From Chamaelirium japonicum (Eukaryota > Streptophyta > Magnoliopsida > Liliales > Melanthiaceae), in NCBI GenBank assembly GCA_947650365.1, contig OX393549.1:85684496-85748495 (forward strand): a stretch of DNA of 64,000 bases. The letters are read 5' to 3'. The notes beneath the pieces were generated by a model, which saw only the letters and a program-made list of their open reading frames with translations, searched no databases and was not told where the DNA came from. Positions 45,400-57,594 of this stretch are shown here, piece after piece. Position numbers and translations under genes: made by a program. Position 1 is the first letter of the stretch, and each line of letters begins with the position of its first letter.

Positions 45400-45760
45400 A
45401 GGTCAGGAGACCTCGGCGGACTTTCAGGGGTTTGCCAGGTTGGCTGATCCCGATAATATCTCACCCGTTAGAATCGTGGGCCCACAATCAACGGGAGCAT
45501 AGAAAAAAAGATATGAAAGACATCCGATCATTAAGAATCTACCATAGTTATCCCGAGATTCTCGAAAGAAATCCCGCGAGCTATACGTGCACGACACGCA
45601 TGAGAAGGTCTATAAAAGAACCCCGCCCCTTCATGGGCAAGTAAGCAATATTATTTCGCTCTCGAACCCTAGACCATGCTTGTTGTTGCTCCCTTCCTTG
45701 ACTTGAGCGTCGGAGGGGCTTGGAAGTGAACCTCGGTCTTCTTACAGGTACAATGGGAAG
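45400..45760 (+). repeat. LTR-like promoter/U5 relic
   Basis: GTCTATAAAAGAACCCCG (TATA-like) near 45609 is followed by CTTGACTTGAGCGTCGGAGG near 45698 and CTTCTTACAGGTACAATGGG near 45738. The layout matches the relics at 35920 and 37980. Full element limits are not seen. Confidence 0.55.
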
Positions 45761-46019
45761 GAGGTGGGGCGAGCTACTCCATCTGACGATCGAGTGTGGC
45801 CAGTGGGATTCCCCCCCACAGGTGACACAGATTGACAAAGACCATGACAAGAGATTACCACCAGCTATGAAAAATTCAACAGGAAGGCTAAAAAAAAAAT
45901 TAATACTATCTCAAGGAGAAGAGCGCAAGACGGTTAAGTGTAGAAGATGCAAATGTACTGGCTACAACAGAAAGTCATGTAACTTTTCAATTCCATGATG
46001 TAGAAGCAAATACTTTTCA

Positions 46020-46290
46020 AAGCCATTTTGTAATTACTGAATAGACTGCGTCGCCGCATCGTCTAAACTGCACCAGCGCACTGTATATACTACGTCGACG
46101 TACCTTATAAAAAGCATCGGCACACATAATGCAGGACACTAGCGCCCAATAAAAAAGGCACTGGTGCCCATAAGACAAGGCGCCATGCCCAATTAATTTT
46201 GTGTAAGGGAATAACAAAAGGCTCTGACGCCTATAACACAAGGTGCCGACGACTAATACAAAATGCACCCAAAGTAGACCTAATCCATGG
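46020..46290. repeat. Degenerate GCGCC(C/G)-type tandem array, block 1
   Basis: Units of ~20-24 bp such as CACTGGTGCCCATAAGACAA and GACGCCTATAACACAAGGTG. Related blocks occur at 56474, 57595, 58318 and 59130 in the same sense and at 60485 reversed. Confidence 0.8.
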
Positions 46291-46649
46291 TTCAAAATCG
46301 TGGATTAGCTATACCCATATCCAAGACCAATCGAATATGGTCCAACCCCATGACTCATACCTGACCCGCTATGGCCCTTTGTAGGCCTAGGGCCCTATAA
46401 GGGTCCCCTCAACTAGCCTAATCTACTCAGTTTCAGCAATTTAGTCTTATGTTGATGTTTTATTTATTACATTTTGGGATCAAATTCTAGAGAGAAGATG
46501 GAATAGAGATAAGAATGTTATAGAGAGAAAATATTATAGAGACAGAAAATATCGTAGATAAAATATTATAGGGAGAAAATGTTTTGGATGTAAATGTTGT
46601 AAAGAAAATATATTGTTTTAAAAAAATGTCATAGGGAGATAGGAGCCAG

Positions 46650-48604
46650 TGTTGGAATTGGATCCGTGTATCAGAGTCGCAGCGGAAGCAAAAGAACGAT
46701 CCGAAGATCATACGGTGTATGTTTCATTACAATTAATTCTACAAAATAATCTACATGCAAATCTATGATCTTAGCATATGTGCGGACACCCTAGAGGCAT
46801 ACTACGATCTACGGAAGACATGAATGCATCTACTTAGGTGTTTAGATTCATCATACCTTATGGATCTAAGATCCGGAGATGACGGAACGATGAAGAACCG
46901 CACTTTGATTACAAGGGAAACTGTCGGATAGCACCTTGTCATTTGCGAATTGAAGAATCCTCGAAATCCCGTCTCTGAGTGCAAGGATTTCGAGCCGACG
47001 AAAGAATCCGTTGCGAAGACGATGGAGAGCCTCGAGATTTTCTCCTCCTCTTTCTCCTTTCTTTCTTCTCCTTCCTTCCTCTTTCTTCTCCCTTCTTCTT
47101 CCTCTATTTTCCTTGGCCGAAACCACAAAGGAGGAGGACTAGGGGTCGGATTTTTGGAGGAGAGGGAGTAGAACCATATATCCGGCCCCTCCCCTCCCTA
47201 TTTCCTTTATAGGGCTGGTTTCCCATGGCTCCAACGAGGCTAGGGCCGGCCCTTAGGTGGATAGGGATAAGGGGGGGCGGTTTTTAGGGATCCCAGGTGT
47301 CTATCGTGAAGCCCGGACGAAAACGCCCATCACGAAAAGCGGAAAACTGAAAGAGAGACTGAGTGAGGTGCGCTACTCGGAATCGAGTTTCGTCAGCGCC
47401 TATGAGCTCCTGGAATTATTCCACTCATTTTAAGATCCATATTCAATATGTTCTGAGCTATATTTTAGTATTTACCAAAATACCCCTACGGCCCGTAATA
47501 CACGTGAATTAGGTTCTTAGGCTTCGGGCTTGCGCTCCACCGCGCTACTTCGCATCCAACGTATCCAACTAGGTCGGGGAACAATTTCTATACACAACGA
47601 CAAGGTGGAACCTTCAGGGTTCGGGATCTCTAGCTGCAACCGGATCCCTGATTAACTGTTCCGGTGACACACCGAAAGTTCCGTTAATCAGCCCTAATCC
47701 GATTAACCCGCGTAGCCACCCAGAGTGCGACGTAAGTTAAACTCTAGTGATCCTAAACTTATGTTACTCCCTCGTAACCCTGTTCTTTACTATACTCCGA
47801 TAATCCTCAGTCCCTCATATTACTAGTGCCATGATACGACTCGGGCGGTGGGGAGCACCGTCAGATCCCGATCGATCATCTGACTAGGGTTTGATGACTT
47901 GTCATCTATAACACCACACACCTTCTGGTGCTATGCCTAGCATCCGGAACATCGTCAGTCATACTGACAACCACCAGGCCTGGGTTAACTGTGTGGACAG
48001 ATTGACTCATCAAAACGCACCCATCAAACACTGAACGTCGAATAACCTGTAGGGATTACATGTCACTCAAGCGCCAGCCGGGTAACCCAACGTACTGTGG
48101 TATTGGACTATGGAAGGTCCGCACACGTTGGCACATCAAAGCATCACACAACTGGTTGGCCCAGTGTACATGGTCCCTCAGGGTTAAGGACAGATTATCT
48201 ATAGTAGTAAGACGGTTTCTGCACCAGTGTCTGAATCACTGAACTATGCACCATCTTGGTTCCTGTTCAACACGATCATCGTGCTTGGTCAAGTGAATGG
48301 GAATCCTACGTTCCCGTGGTGGAGACTTCACCACATCCTCTACCTGCCAACAGCTTATTCTCGGTGAAGCGACTAGCATCACCAAAGCTGTGAACTAGTT
48401 CTAGGTCTACACAGAACTGGTCCACTGGGTCTCCCAAGCATGGATCCTCCATGCACCTCAATGGTCTACTGTGTTCCCTAGGGTCCTTTTATTATATGAG
48501 TATTATCATATACCAGAGTAGTATTATAATTAAAGCAATAACCAAAGTCATCTTTATTAATGTTAATACAGAAAATCTACGCTAAGGACACACGAGCTAC
48601 AACA
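46650..48604 (-). repeat. Copia 3' LTR (1955 bp)
   Basis: Nearly collinear with 54518-56473. Open frames inside (for example 46802-47128) recur in the other LTR because of the repeat and do not look coding. Confidence 0.95.
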
Positions 48605-48620
48605 ATCTCCCACTTGGCCT
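48605..48620 (-). other. Copia polypurine tract
   Basis: The minus strand reads CCAAGTGGGAGATTG immediately before the 3' LTR, a typical plant copia plus-strand priming tract. Confidence 0.88.
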
Positions 48621-51600
48621 AGCGGGGAACAACAGTCTTAACTCTCATGGCATCCACGTGCTTCTCAAAAGCCTTGGTTGGTAACGCCTTTGTGAAAGGG
48701 TCCGCCATGTTATCTGCAGACGCCACCTGAGTCACTGCAACCTCCCCTCGCTTCTGCAAGTCCCGGATAATGTAGTATTTTCGCTCGATATGCTTGCTCT
48801 TCTGGTGATATCTTGGCTCCTTGGATTGTGCTACCGCTCCACTATTGTCACAGTAAAGGACAATAGGATCTTGAGCTCCCGGTACGCATCCTAAGTCCGT
48901 GAGGAACTTCTTGAGCCACACCGCCTCATTAGCTGCTTCGCACGCCGTAACGTACTCAGTCTCTGTCGTCGAATCCGCGATGCATCCCTACTTCACGCTC
49001 CTCCAACTGACAGCTCCTCCTCCTAATGAAAACACAAACCCTGACGTCGATCTTCTAGATTCTGGATCTGACACAAAGTCAGAATCCGTATATCCAATCG
49101 GCATCAGTTCTTGTGAAGAGTAAACTAACTCATAATCTCTCGTCCTACGGAGATACTTGAGTATACTTTTCACAGCAGTCCAGTGCCCTAGACCTGGATT
49201 TGACTGATACCTACCCATCATGCCTACTGCATAGCATATATCTGGTCTCGTGCACTGCATGGCATACATCATACTCCCTACAGCCGAAGCATAAGGTATC
49301 TTCTGCATCTCTGCCCTCTCCTCAGGAGTCTTTGGACCCTGATCCTTGGACAACTTCATTCCATGTTTGAATGGAACCAATCCCTTCTTGGAGTTGTGCA
49401 TACTGAATCTGACCAAGATAGTGTCTATGTAGGCTGACTGTGATAGTGAGAGAATCTTGTTCTGGCGATCTCGAGTTACCTTGATCCCCAGAACATAAAT
49501 CGCTTCACCCAGGTCTTTCATGTCAAATTGAGAGGATAACCACACCTTCACTGTAGACAACGTTCCAATATCGTTTCCGATGAGCAGGATATCGTCCACG
49601 TAAAGCACTAGAAAAACTACTGCAGTCTTATCGCTCCTTTTATAAACACATGGTTCATCCACGTTCTGTTCAAATCCATAAGACTGGATAGCCTGATCAA
49701 AACGCATGTTCCAACTTCTGGATGCTTGCTTTAGTCCATAAATGGATATTTGCAACTTGCACACCAGACCTTTCTGACCTTTTGCGACAAAGCCTGGAGG
49801 CTGAGACATGTCGATGTCTTCTTCCAAATCCCCGTTGAGGAATGCGGTCTTGACGTCCATTTGCCAGATCTCCCAATCATAATGGGCTACAATAGACAAG
49901 AGGATTCAGATAGACTTAAGCATAGCCACTGGCGAAAAGGTTTTGTCATAGTCGATCCCTTCTCGCTGGGTATAACCCTTAGCGACTAGTCTAGCTTTGT
50001 AAGTCTCAACGGTACCATCCGGACCTTTTTTCCTTTTATACACCCACTTACACCCAACAGGTTTAATGTTGTGAGGTGGTGTTACAAGTGTCCAGACCGA
50101 ATTTTGGGTCATCGATGTCAGTTCTGCCTCCATAGCTTCCTGTCATGCTGCATGGTCAGCGGATACCATCGCTTCATCATAGTTCAGAGGATCATCATCC
50201 TGAAACTCTGGATCTACCATAAAGGCTTCTCTAATGTATCTATCAGGAGCACTTATGGTCCTCCCACTGCGACGAACCTGCAGTGGTTCCATAGGAGTCG
50301 ATTCTACAGTATCGTTTATCTTAGTGGTATCGGCTCCCACTACGTTTTTTGTCTGCGTACTCCCATCAGTACCAAGCAATTCTTCAAGAACTACTTTACT
50401 TATGGGCTTATGGTCTATTAGATAATCTTGCTCCAGAAATACGGTGTTCGTCGAGACGACAACCTTTCAATCCTTAGGATTATAAAATAAACCACCCTTT
50501 GTCCCTTTTGGATACCCAACGAACAGACATACCTTAGTTTTTAACTCCATCTTATCTCGCTTATCCTTCCGCACATGTGCTGGACAACCCCAAATCCTAA
50601 AGTGTTGTAGGCTTGGCTTTCGCTTCAACCACAGCTCCCAAGGAGTTAGGGGTACTGACTTTGATGGAACAAAGTTCAAAGTATATGCTGCCGTCTCTAT
50701 GGCATATCCCCAAAAACTAGGTAGCAATGTGGCATAACTCATCATAGTCCGAACCATGTCTAACAAAGTTCGGTTTCTCCTCTCAGATACACCGTTCTGT
50801 TGTGGTGTCCCTGGTGCAGTCAACTGGGATACGATCCCATGCTCACGCAGGTACCCAATAAATTCATCCGATAGGTATTCACCTTCTTGATCCGATCGAA
50901 GAGACTTGATACTTTTACCCGTCTGCTTTTCTGCTTCAGCTCTGAACTCCTTGAACTTATCAAAGGATTCAGACTTCCGCCGCATTAGGTATATGTATCC
51001 AAACCTCGAGTGATCATTCGTGAAGGTGATGAAATACTCGAAGCCTCCTATGGCACGGACACTTATGGGCCCATATACATAAGTGTGTACCAACTCCAAT
51101 ACCTTCTTCGATCTGATACCTTTGGCTCGGAAAGACCTTTTAGTCATCTTGCCTTCCAGGCAAGACTCACACGTCGGTAGGCTTTCTGAAATATCTGGAC
51201 TTAAGAGTCCTATCTTAACCAACCTATGAATCCTGTCTGAGGCTATGTGTCCAAGCCTTAGATGCCAAAGGAGTGTTGAATTATCTGAGGGATTTTTCCT
51301 TTTCGATGAATTAATCACACAAGCTTCAGTTATGTTATCCTGCTTATGATTGGAGTTAATTACATAGAGACCATTCTGTATCTTTCCCTTACAAACAAAG
51401 GAACCATTCAATTTAATTGACACACTAGAAGCATCGAATAAAACTGAAAAACCTTCATTATTCAATAAGGAAACAGAAATTAAATTTCGTCTCAAGGACG
51501 GTACATAAAGTATGTCTCTAAGTAATAAACTTCTTCCATCAAGGAACTGCAAGACGATATCTCCAACTGCTTCAGCCTCTGCCATGGCCTCAGTTCCCAT

Positions 51601-51687
51601 GCTTAGGATCATCTCCCCATCACCCAGTTGTATCCTTGAACCCCTGCAAATTATTGCAAGCATGGTTAGTGGAACCAGAATCCACAA
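48619..51687 (-). pseudogene. Copia pol (integrase, reverse transcriptase, RNase H), broken
   Basis: Integrase zinc-binding region HLRLGHIASDRIHRL...CESCLEGK (about 51280-51150). In the core, the usual Asp before the GP motif is Tyr (HTYVYGP), while TNDHSRFGY and QNGVSERRNRTL are kept. Reverse transcriptase: [38 protein letters not shown], and [11 protein letters not shown] with the catalytic DD. RNase [11 protein letters not shown], then LYCDNSGAVAQSKEPRYHQK. In-frame stops lie at 50467-50469, 50143-50145, 49906-49908 and 48988-48990. The frame is otherwise continuous from 51687 to 48619. Confidence 0.93.
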
Positions 51688-52567
51688 TCCATGAGACTGG
51701 AGAACAACTGGATGCTACTAGGGATTCCACTATGTGGATTTGAGATATACCTGTCTCAGCCTTCTTGGGAAACGCGCGGCAGTCGCCCTTCCAGTGCCCC
51801 TTCTTGCCGTATCGGAAACATTTTCCTTTGGGCTTCGCCGGACCATTCTGCTTGGGAACCTGCAACTGCACCTGGCCTATCTTCACGGGCTTCTTAGACT
51901 TTCTTTTCTGAAACTTGCCCTTGACTTTCAGAGAAGAATTCCGCTCTACATTTAGGGATTGGGCTCCTGCCTTCATCCCGTCCTCTGCCGCCTGGAGCGC
52001 CGCTAGGAGCTCTGCGTTAGACATCTCCAACCGGTTAATGTTGAAGTTGGTAACGAAGCCCTCAAACGCTCCTGACAGAGACGCGAGGAAAATATCGGTC
52101 TGGATCTCTGCATCCAAGATGACATCGAAGGAACCAAGCTCGTTCACATAGCCAAACAACTTCAGCATATGATCCCGAACTAAAGTCCCCTCTGCCATCT
52201 TCGTGGACACCAATTTCTTGATGGTCAGGTAACGAGTTACCCGACTACGACCCTCGAATATTTCCTTCAGGTAGAGCATCATGTCTGAAGCAAAGGCCAT
52301 GTCTTCGACTTGCTTCTGAAGGACGGTCTGCAAGGATGCCACAATGTAGCACTTGGACATCACATCAGCATCTAGCCAGTCTTTTCATTCCTTTAACTGG
52401 GCCTTAGTTGCACTTGGTCCCGGCATGGCCGGTTAAGGGGTACTTAGGGCAATTGTGTGTTTACCAACCCTTAAGACGAGTATTAGGTTACGCTTCCAGT
52501 CCTCGTAGTTTGGTCCCGTAAGTTTGTTATCATTAAGTATGGAGGCAAGGGGGTCGAGCTTGGTCAT
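51620..52567 (-). pseudogene. Copia gag and protease N-part, broken
   Basis: Starts at ATG 52567 (MTKLDPLASIL, GPNYEDWKRNL). Two in-frame stops fall at about 52434 and 52384, before the long open part beginning at 52363. The zinc knuckle reads CFRYGKKGHWKGDC, where the second Cys of the CCHC motif is replaced by Tyr. The protease motif WIVDSGSTNHAC follows, and the frame is lost near 51650 where the pol frame takes over. Capsid-like protein for RNA packaging in the intact family; not functional here. Confidence 0.9.
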
Positions 52568-54499
52568 GATTTCTGTAAACAATGGTTTAAAACAATAGTT
52601 AGGGTCTACTACAATCTATTTCATGGAATTTAAAAATAGATAATGTCTACTCCAGCCGCTATGTCTTCACCACCTCAAGTGGAGACATCCAGGAATCTAA
52701 ATTCCCTGGGCTCGAGTACTGAGACTATCGGCCCTGAATTGGAGACAGCATCTCGGTGAGAGCATGCAACCGCTTCTGCCAACGGGGTTTTTTCGACCCA
52801 GTTTTCATCAGAATTACCCACGGTAAATTGAAAAACCTCCCAGTCTCCTTTTGGCCAGCTTTATGTGACCCGCGTGCGCAGCAACAGCGGCTTCACACAA
52901 GCTTTCAGATGCTTTCCACAAATCTAGGTGGTGTCGGCATGGGGGTTCATAGGCTTCCGCGGTGTAGGATAAAACCGTCACCCACTGCCACCGGCATCCT
53001 CCATGTCCCGAAGGAAACCACTAGGCGAACTAGCATGGAAGGAAACACAGCTCTCACCCGGTGGGAATATTGAACTGCGTACCTCCCACCCAGACCCTTA
53101 GCCGGTTGATTGTGGAGGCCAGGGGCTCCCCTTTGGAGGGAACCTCTTACACATCCCTTCTTTATGAGGTTTTATGCATATGTAGAAAGGTCACGACCTC
53201 CTAGACTTAGACCCTGGTCTACCGTGCTCCCACTAGGATTACAAACCTTCCCGCAAAGCATTAGTATCCTCGAAAAATATCATAGTCCCTACCTTGAATA
53301 CTCAGCTTTCGCCTTTCTTGCAAGGATCACATTACATAGATTCCAAGGATCCCGATACTTCACTAGTTTGTCCATAATCCTAAGATCTGGAGCCTAGCCT
53401 AAGGTCAACGTGGAAAAGACTCCCACTACGATGACGCCTCGTTCATAATTTGATGCCTGATGTCATAGTAGACCTTATCTCATTACAGGTTTCGATGCTG
53501 GCCAAATAGGGACATCCGACAACCTCCGCCGGACCTCAACCTAGTGGTGGCATAACCAAATCGTGATGAGTTCATACTACCATCAAACATCATCTAGAAA
53601 CGGGTATCACACAGTGAAATCCTAACCTAACTTGGTCGCTAGGACCACGTGGGGAAAGGGCATCCCACTAGGGTTATCATACTTCTTATGGAGACATTAG
53701 TTAATTATCTCTAAACAAATCTAACACTACGTCTATCTCGATGCACAGTACTTGGCTACCTGAACTACCACGAGGGCGGTTACCGCCTTTCCTTTTAGCT
53801 AGCCACCGGATTCGCACGTGTTAGAACCATTTAGAGACACCGATGAATCCATAAGCTTAGTACTAACCCTAAGCCTGATCTAAAGACAAACTCACAAGCA
53901 AGATAATCACATTATCATCGGGGTTCTCTAAATACGAAATAAAGAGAAACAACAGAAAAACATCCAAACTGAATCAAGTCTAGGGTCTGACCCCTGAACC
54001 TAAATAGCACAGCCAAGATATCCCGCTCTTCCGTTCTGCACGATCTCTGACGACGATCCCCTTCATCGCCAACGTGCACGCTTTCGCCGGGTCTTTGCAC
54101 GCCATGGTACCGCTTGCCCGAACCGTGGATGTAGCATCATCTCCTTCTTCCTGTGACCGAAAAACTAACACGCTCCGAGCACGTGCTCGTTCGTGTACAA
54201 TTTCGCTAGAAAGAAAAGAAGACAATCCTAGAAACATGGCCAGGGAACCGAGGATGGTCAACCCCCACCCTCGCCCATCTAGAGCATTAAAATCCACAAT
54301 AATAATCAATGCAAAATTAAATCCGGGGTCCGACCCCCGAATGCATGCAATCACAGATTACTATTCAGCACGGCACCTGTAAAAAGACGATACATAGCAC
54401 AATCCATATGCATGATTTACGCCGAACCCCGACGAAAACATATGCCATCATATATTCACATGATGTTTTCACGAATTCATGCATGAAACATACACCAAA
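52568..54499 (-). other. Copia leader between primer-binding site and gag
   Basis: About 1.9 kb without a convincing protein. It is longer than in many copia elements. Small open frames occur on both strands but show no recognised motif. Confidence 0.7.
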
Positions 54500-54515
54500 G
54501 CGTACTCTGATACCA
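54500..54515 (-). other. Copia primer-binding site (tRNA-Met)
   Basis: The minus strand reads TGGTATCAGAGTACGC two bases from the LTR, a standard initiator tRNA-Met site. Confidence 0.9.
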
Positions 54516-54517
54516 AT

Positions 54518-56473
54518 TGTTGGAATTGGATCCGTGTATCAGAGTCGTAGCGGAAGCAAAAGAAAGATCCGAAGATCATACGGTGTATGTTTCATTACAA
54601 TTAATTCTATAAAACAATCTACATGCAGATCTATGATCTTAGCATATGTGCAGACACCCTAGAGGCATACTACGATTTACGGAAGACATGAATACATCTA
54701 CTTAGGTGTTTAGATTCATCATACCTTATGGATCTATGATCCGGAGATGACGGAACTATGAAGAACCGCACTTTGATTGCAAGGGAAACTGTCGGATAGC
54801 ACCTTGTCTTTTGCGAATTGAAGAATCATCGAAATCCCATATCTAAGTGCAGGGATTTCGAGCCGACGGAAGAATCCGTTGCGAAGACGATGGCAAGCCT
54901 CGAGATTTTCTCCTCCTCTTTCTCCTTTCTTCCTTCTCCTTCCTTCCTCTTTCTTCTCCCTTCTTCTTCCTCTATTTTCCTTGGCCGAAACCACAAAGGA
55001 GGAGGACTAGGGGTCGGATTTTTGGAGGAGAGGGAGTAGAACCATATATCCGGCCCCTCCCCTCTCTATTTCCTTTATAGGGCCGGTCTCCCATGGCTCC
55101 AAAGAGGCTAGGGCCGACCCTTAGGTGGATAGGGATAAGGGGGGGGCGGTTTTTAGAGATTCCGGGTGTCTATCGTGAAGCCCGGACGAAAACGCCCTTC
55201 ACGAAAAGCAGAAAACTGAAAGAGAGACTGAGTGAGGTGCGCTACTCGGAATCGAGTTCCGTCAGCGCCTATAAGCTCCTGGAATTATTCCACTCATTTT
55301 AAGATCCATATTCAATATGTTCTGAGCTATATTTCAGTATTTACCAAAATACCCCTATGGCCCGTAATACACGTGAATTAGGTTCTTAGGCTTCGGGCTT
55401 GCGCTCCACCGCGCTACTTCGCATCCAACGTATCCAACTAGGTCGGGGAACAATTCTTATACGCAACGACAGGGTGGAACCTTCAGGGTTCGGGATCTCT
55501 AGCTGCAACCGGATCCCTGATTAACTGTTCCGGTGACACACCGAAAGTTCCGTTAATCAGCCCTAATCCGATTAACCCGCGTAGCCACCCAGAGTGAGAC
55601 GCGAGTTGAACTCTAGTGATCCTAAACTTATGTTACTCCCTTGTAACCCTGTTCTCTACTATACTCCGATAATCCTCAGTCCCTTCTATTATTGGTGCTA
55701 TGATACGACCCGGGCGGTGGGGAGCACCGTCAGATCCCGATCGATCATCTGACTAGGGTTTGATGACTTGTCATCTATAATACCACACACCTTCCGGTGC
55801 TATGCCTAGCATCCGGAACATCGTCAGTCATACTGACAACCACCAGGCCTGGGTTAACTGTGTGGACAGATTGACTCATCAAAACACACCCATCCAACAC
55901 TGAACGTCGGATAGCCTGTAGGGATTACATGTCACTCAAGTGCCAGACGGGTAACCCAACGTACTGTGGTATTGGACTATGGAAGGTCAGCACACGTTGG
56001 CACATCAAAGCACCACACAACTGGTTGGCCCAGTGTACATGGTCCCTCAGGGTTAAGGACGAATTATCTATAGTAGTAAGACGGTTTCTGCACCAGTGTC
56101 TGAATCACTGAACTATGCACCATCTTGGTTCCTGTTCAACACGATCATCGTGCTTGGTCAAGTGAATGGGAATCCCACGTTCCCATGGTGGAGACTTCAC
56201 TACATCCTCTACCTGCCAACAGCTTATTCTCGGTGACGCGACCAGCATCACCAAAGCTGTGAACTAGTTCTAGGTCTACACATAACTGGTCCACTGGGTC
56301 TCCCAAGCATGGATCCTCCATGCGCCTCAGTGGCCTACTGTGTTCCCTAGGGTCCTTTTATTATATGAGTATTATCATATACCAGAGTAGTATTCTAATT
56401 AAAGCAATAACCAAAGTCATCTTTATTAATGTTAATACAGAAAATCCACGCTAAGGACACACGAGCTACAACA
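54518..56473 (-). repeat. Copia 5' LTR (1956 bp)
   Basis: Next to the primer-binding site, so it is the 5' LTR for the minus-strand element. On the plus strand it begins TGTTGGAATTGGATCC and ends GAGCTACAACA. Confidence 0.95.
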
Positions 56474-56775
56474 GCTAGTGCCCATAATATATATATATGG
56501 CATCGACAACCATAACACATAGCACTGACGCCCATAAGACTAGACGTCGGTGCCCATAACACATGGCGCCAGCGCCCATAATACAAAAGGTACCGGAACC
56601 CATAACACATGGCGCCGACGCCTTGTCTTATGGGCGCCGGCGTCCAATGAATTTTATTTCAAGGCATAACAAAAGGTACCCAATACAAAAGGCTTCGGCG
56701 CCCATAACACAAGGTGTCGACGACTAATACAAAATGCATCGGTGCCCAATACACAAGGTGCCCATAACAACTAAA
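56474..56775. repeat. Degenerate tandem array, block 2
   Basis: Continues block 1 across the copia insertion: units such as GGCGCCAGCGCCCATAATAC and GTGTCGACGACTAATACAAA. The latter closely matches GTGCCGACGACTAATACAAA at about 46243. Confidence 0.85.
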
Positions 56776-56929
56776 ACCCATCAAATTAATTATGTGTTTG
56801 TGAATAAAGCTTAATTAAAGTATAATAAACGACACCAAATAAAGCTGTTATAATTAATATAACTTTTAGTCAGGGATATTCAAAAAATAAATTTCATTAA
56901 TGAAATAAGAAACCGATATCAAATCAAGC

Positions 56930-57015
56930 AGTTTCTTTCTTATTTCGTCCATCATCCGCTCATATTGTTCCAGCTTGATCTTCAATCCAGTTACTTCGTT
57001 CTATAATTGGTTTAT
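56930..57015 (-). pseudogene. Short coiled-coil-like coding remnant
   Basis: The minus strand reads NEVTGLKIKLEQYERMMDEI then RKKLLDL after a stop. The heptad-like pattern and its place between array blocks suggest a piece of the same decayed transposon gene as the DUF1985 remnant. Too short to identify. Confidence 0.4.
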
Positions 57016-57594
57016 AGCATCCCCACATATGTATTAATACTCAACCAAGGGAAGTTGATTGCACCATATTAAAACTTACACCTAGTTTCCTGCAATCAAA
57101 TTAAAAAAATATATATATAATTTTAAAACTTATAAATTTATGAATACAATGTTAAAATTATGACCATATCAACCTTTGGTAGGGGACATGAATAAAAATT
57201 TCTTCTACGGTTGTCGGATGTGTAAGAGATAAGTTTTTTGCAAAGGGAAGCACTGCATGCACATCTTATAAGAGGATATGAACAAGAGTTCAAGTTTCAC
57301 TTATCTAAAACAAAGAGATAAATTTTATCCAAAAAAATAATACAAAAAACAAATTAGAGATAAATTTTTACCTGTTTCCTGTGACCTTTGATGTGAGGAT
57401 TGGCGGTGAAGAAAAGAATGAATTCGAATGGGAAATAACTAAGAAGAAGCTATTCGATGGAGCTAATTTATTAGTATTTAATGTATTTAATTTTGAAGAG
57501 GCTATTTTCATTTCACTTTACTTTAATTTGGATAAGACATTTAACGTTCTTCGATGGAGCCAATTCAATGCATTTATACCTATTCCGATGGATA

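Larger units (their letters stand above)
46650..56473 (-). mobile_element. Ty1/copia LTR retrotransposon, full-length but inactivated
   Basis: LTRs at 46650-48604 and 54518-56473, both TGTTG...CAACA. Flanking pentamers are GCCAG (46645-46649) and GCTAG (56474-56478), a target duplication with one change. On the minus strand the order is 5' LTR, tRNA-Met primer-binding site, a ~1.9-kb leader, gag, protease, integrase, reverse transcriptase, RNase H, polypurine tract, 3' LTR: the copia order. Coding is broken by six in-frame stops and one frameshift. LTRs differ at about 10 sites in the first ~245 bp I compared, so this is not a very young insertion. The long LTRs fit an Angela- or SIRE-like lineage, not resolved. 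Confidence 0.94.

Noticed and set aside
46802..47212. Open frames in the copia LTR (Lys/Glu-rich and Ser/Phe-rich)
   Set aside because: The same frames recur at 54734-55080 in the other LTR; they reflect a purine/pyrimidine-rich LTR segment and match no protein family.
48060..48242. Conserved 60-codon frame present in both copia LTRs (also 55929-56111)
   Set aside because: Conservation is explained by LTR identity; no start context or family was recognised.
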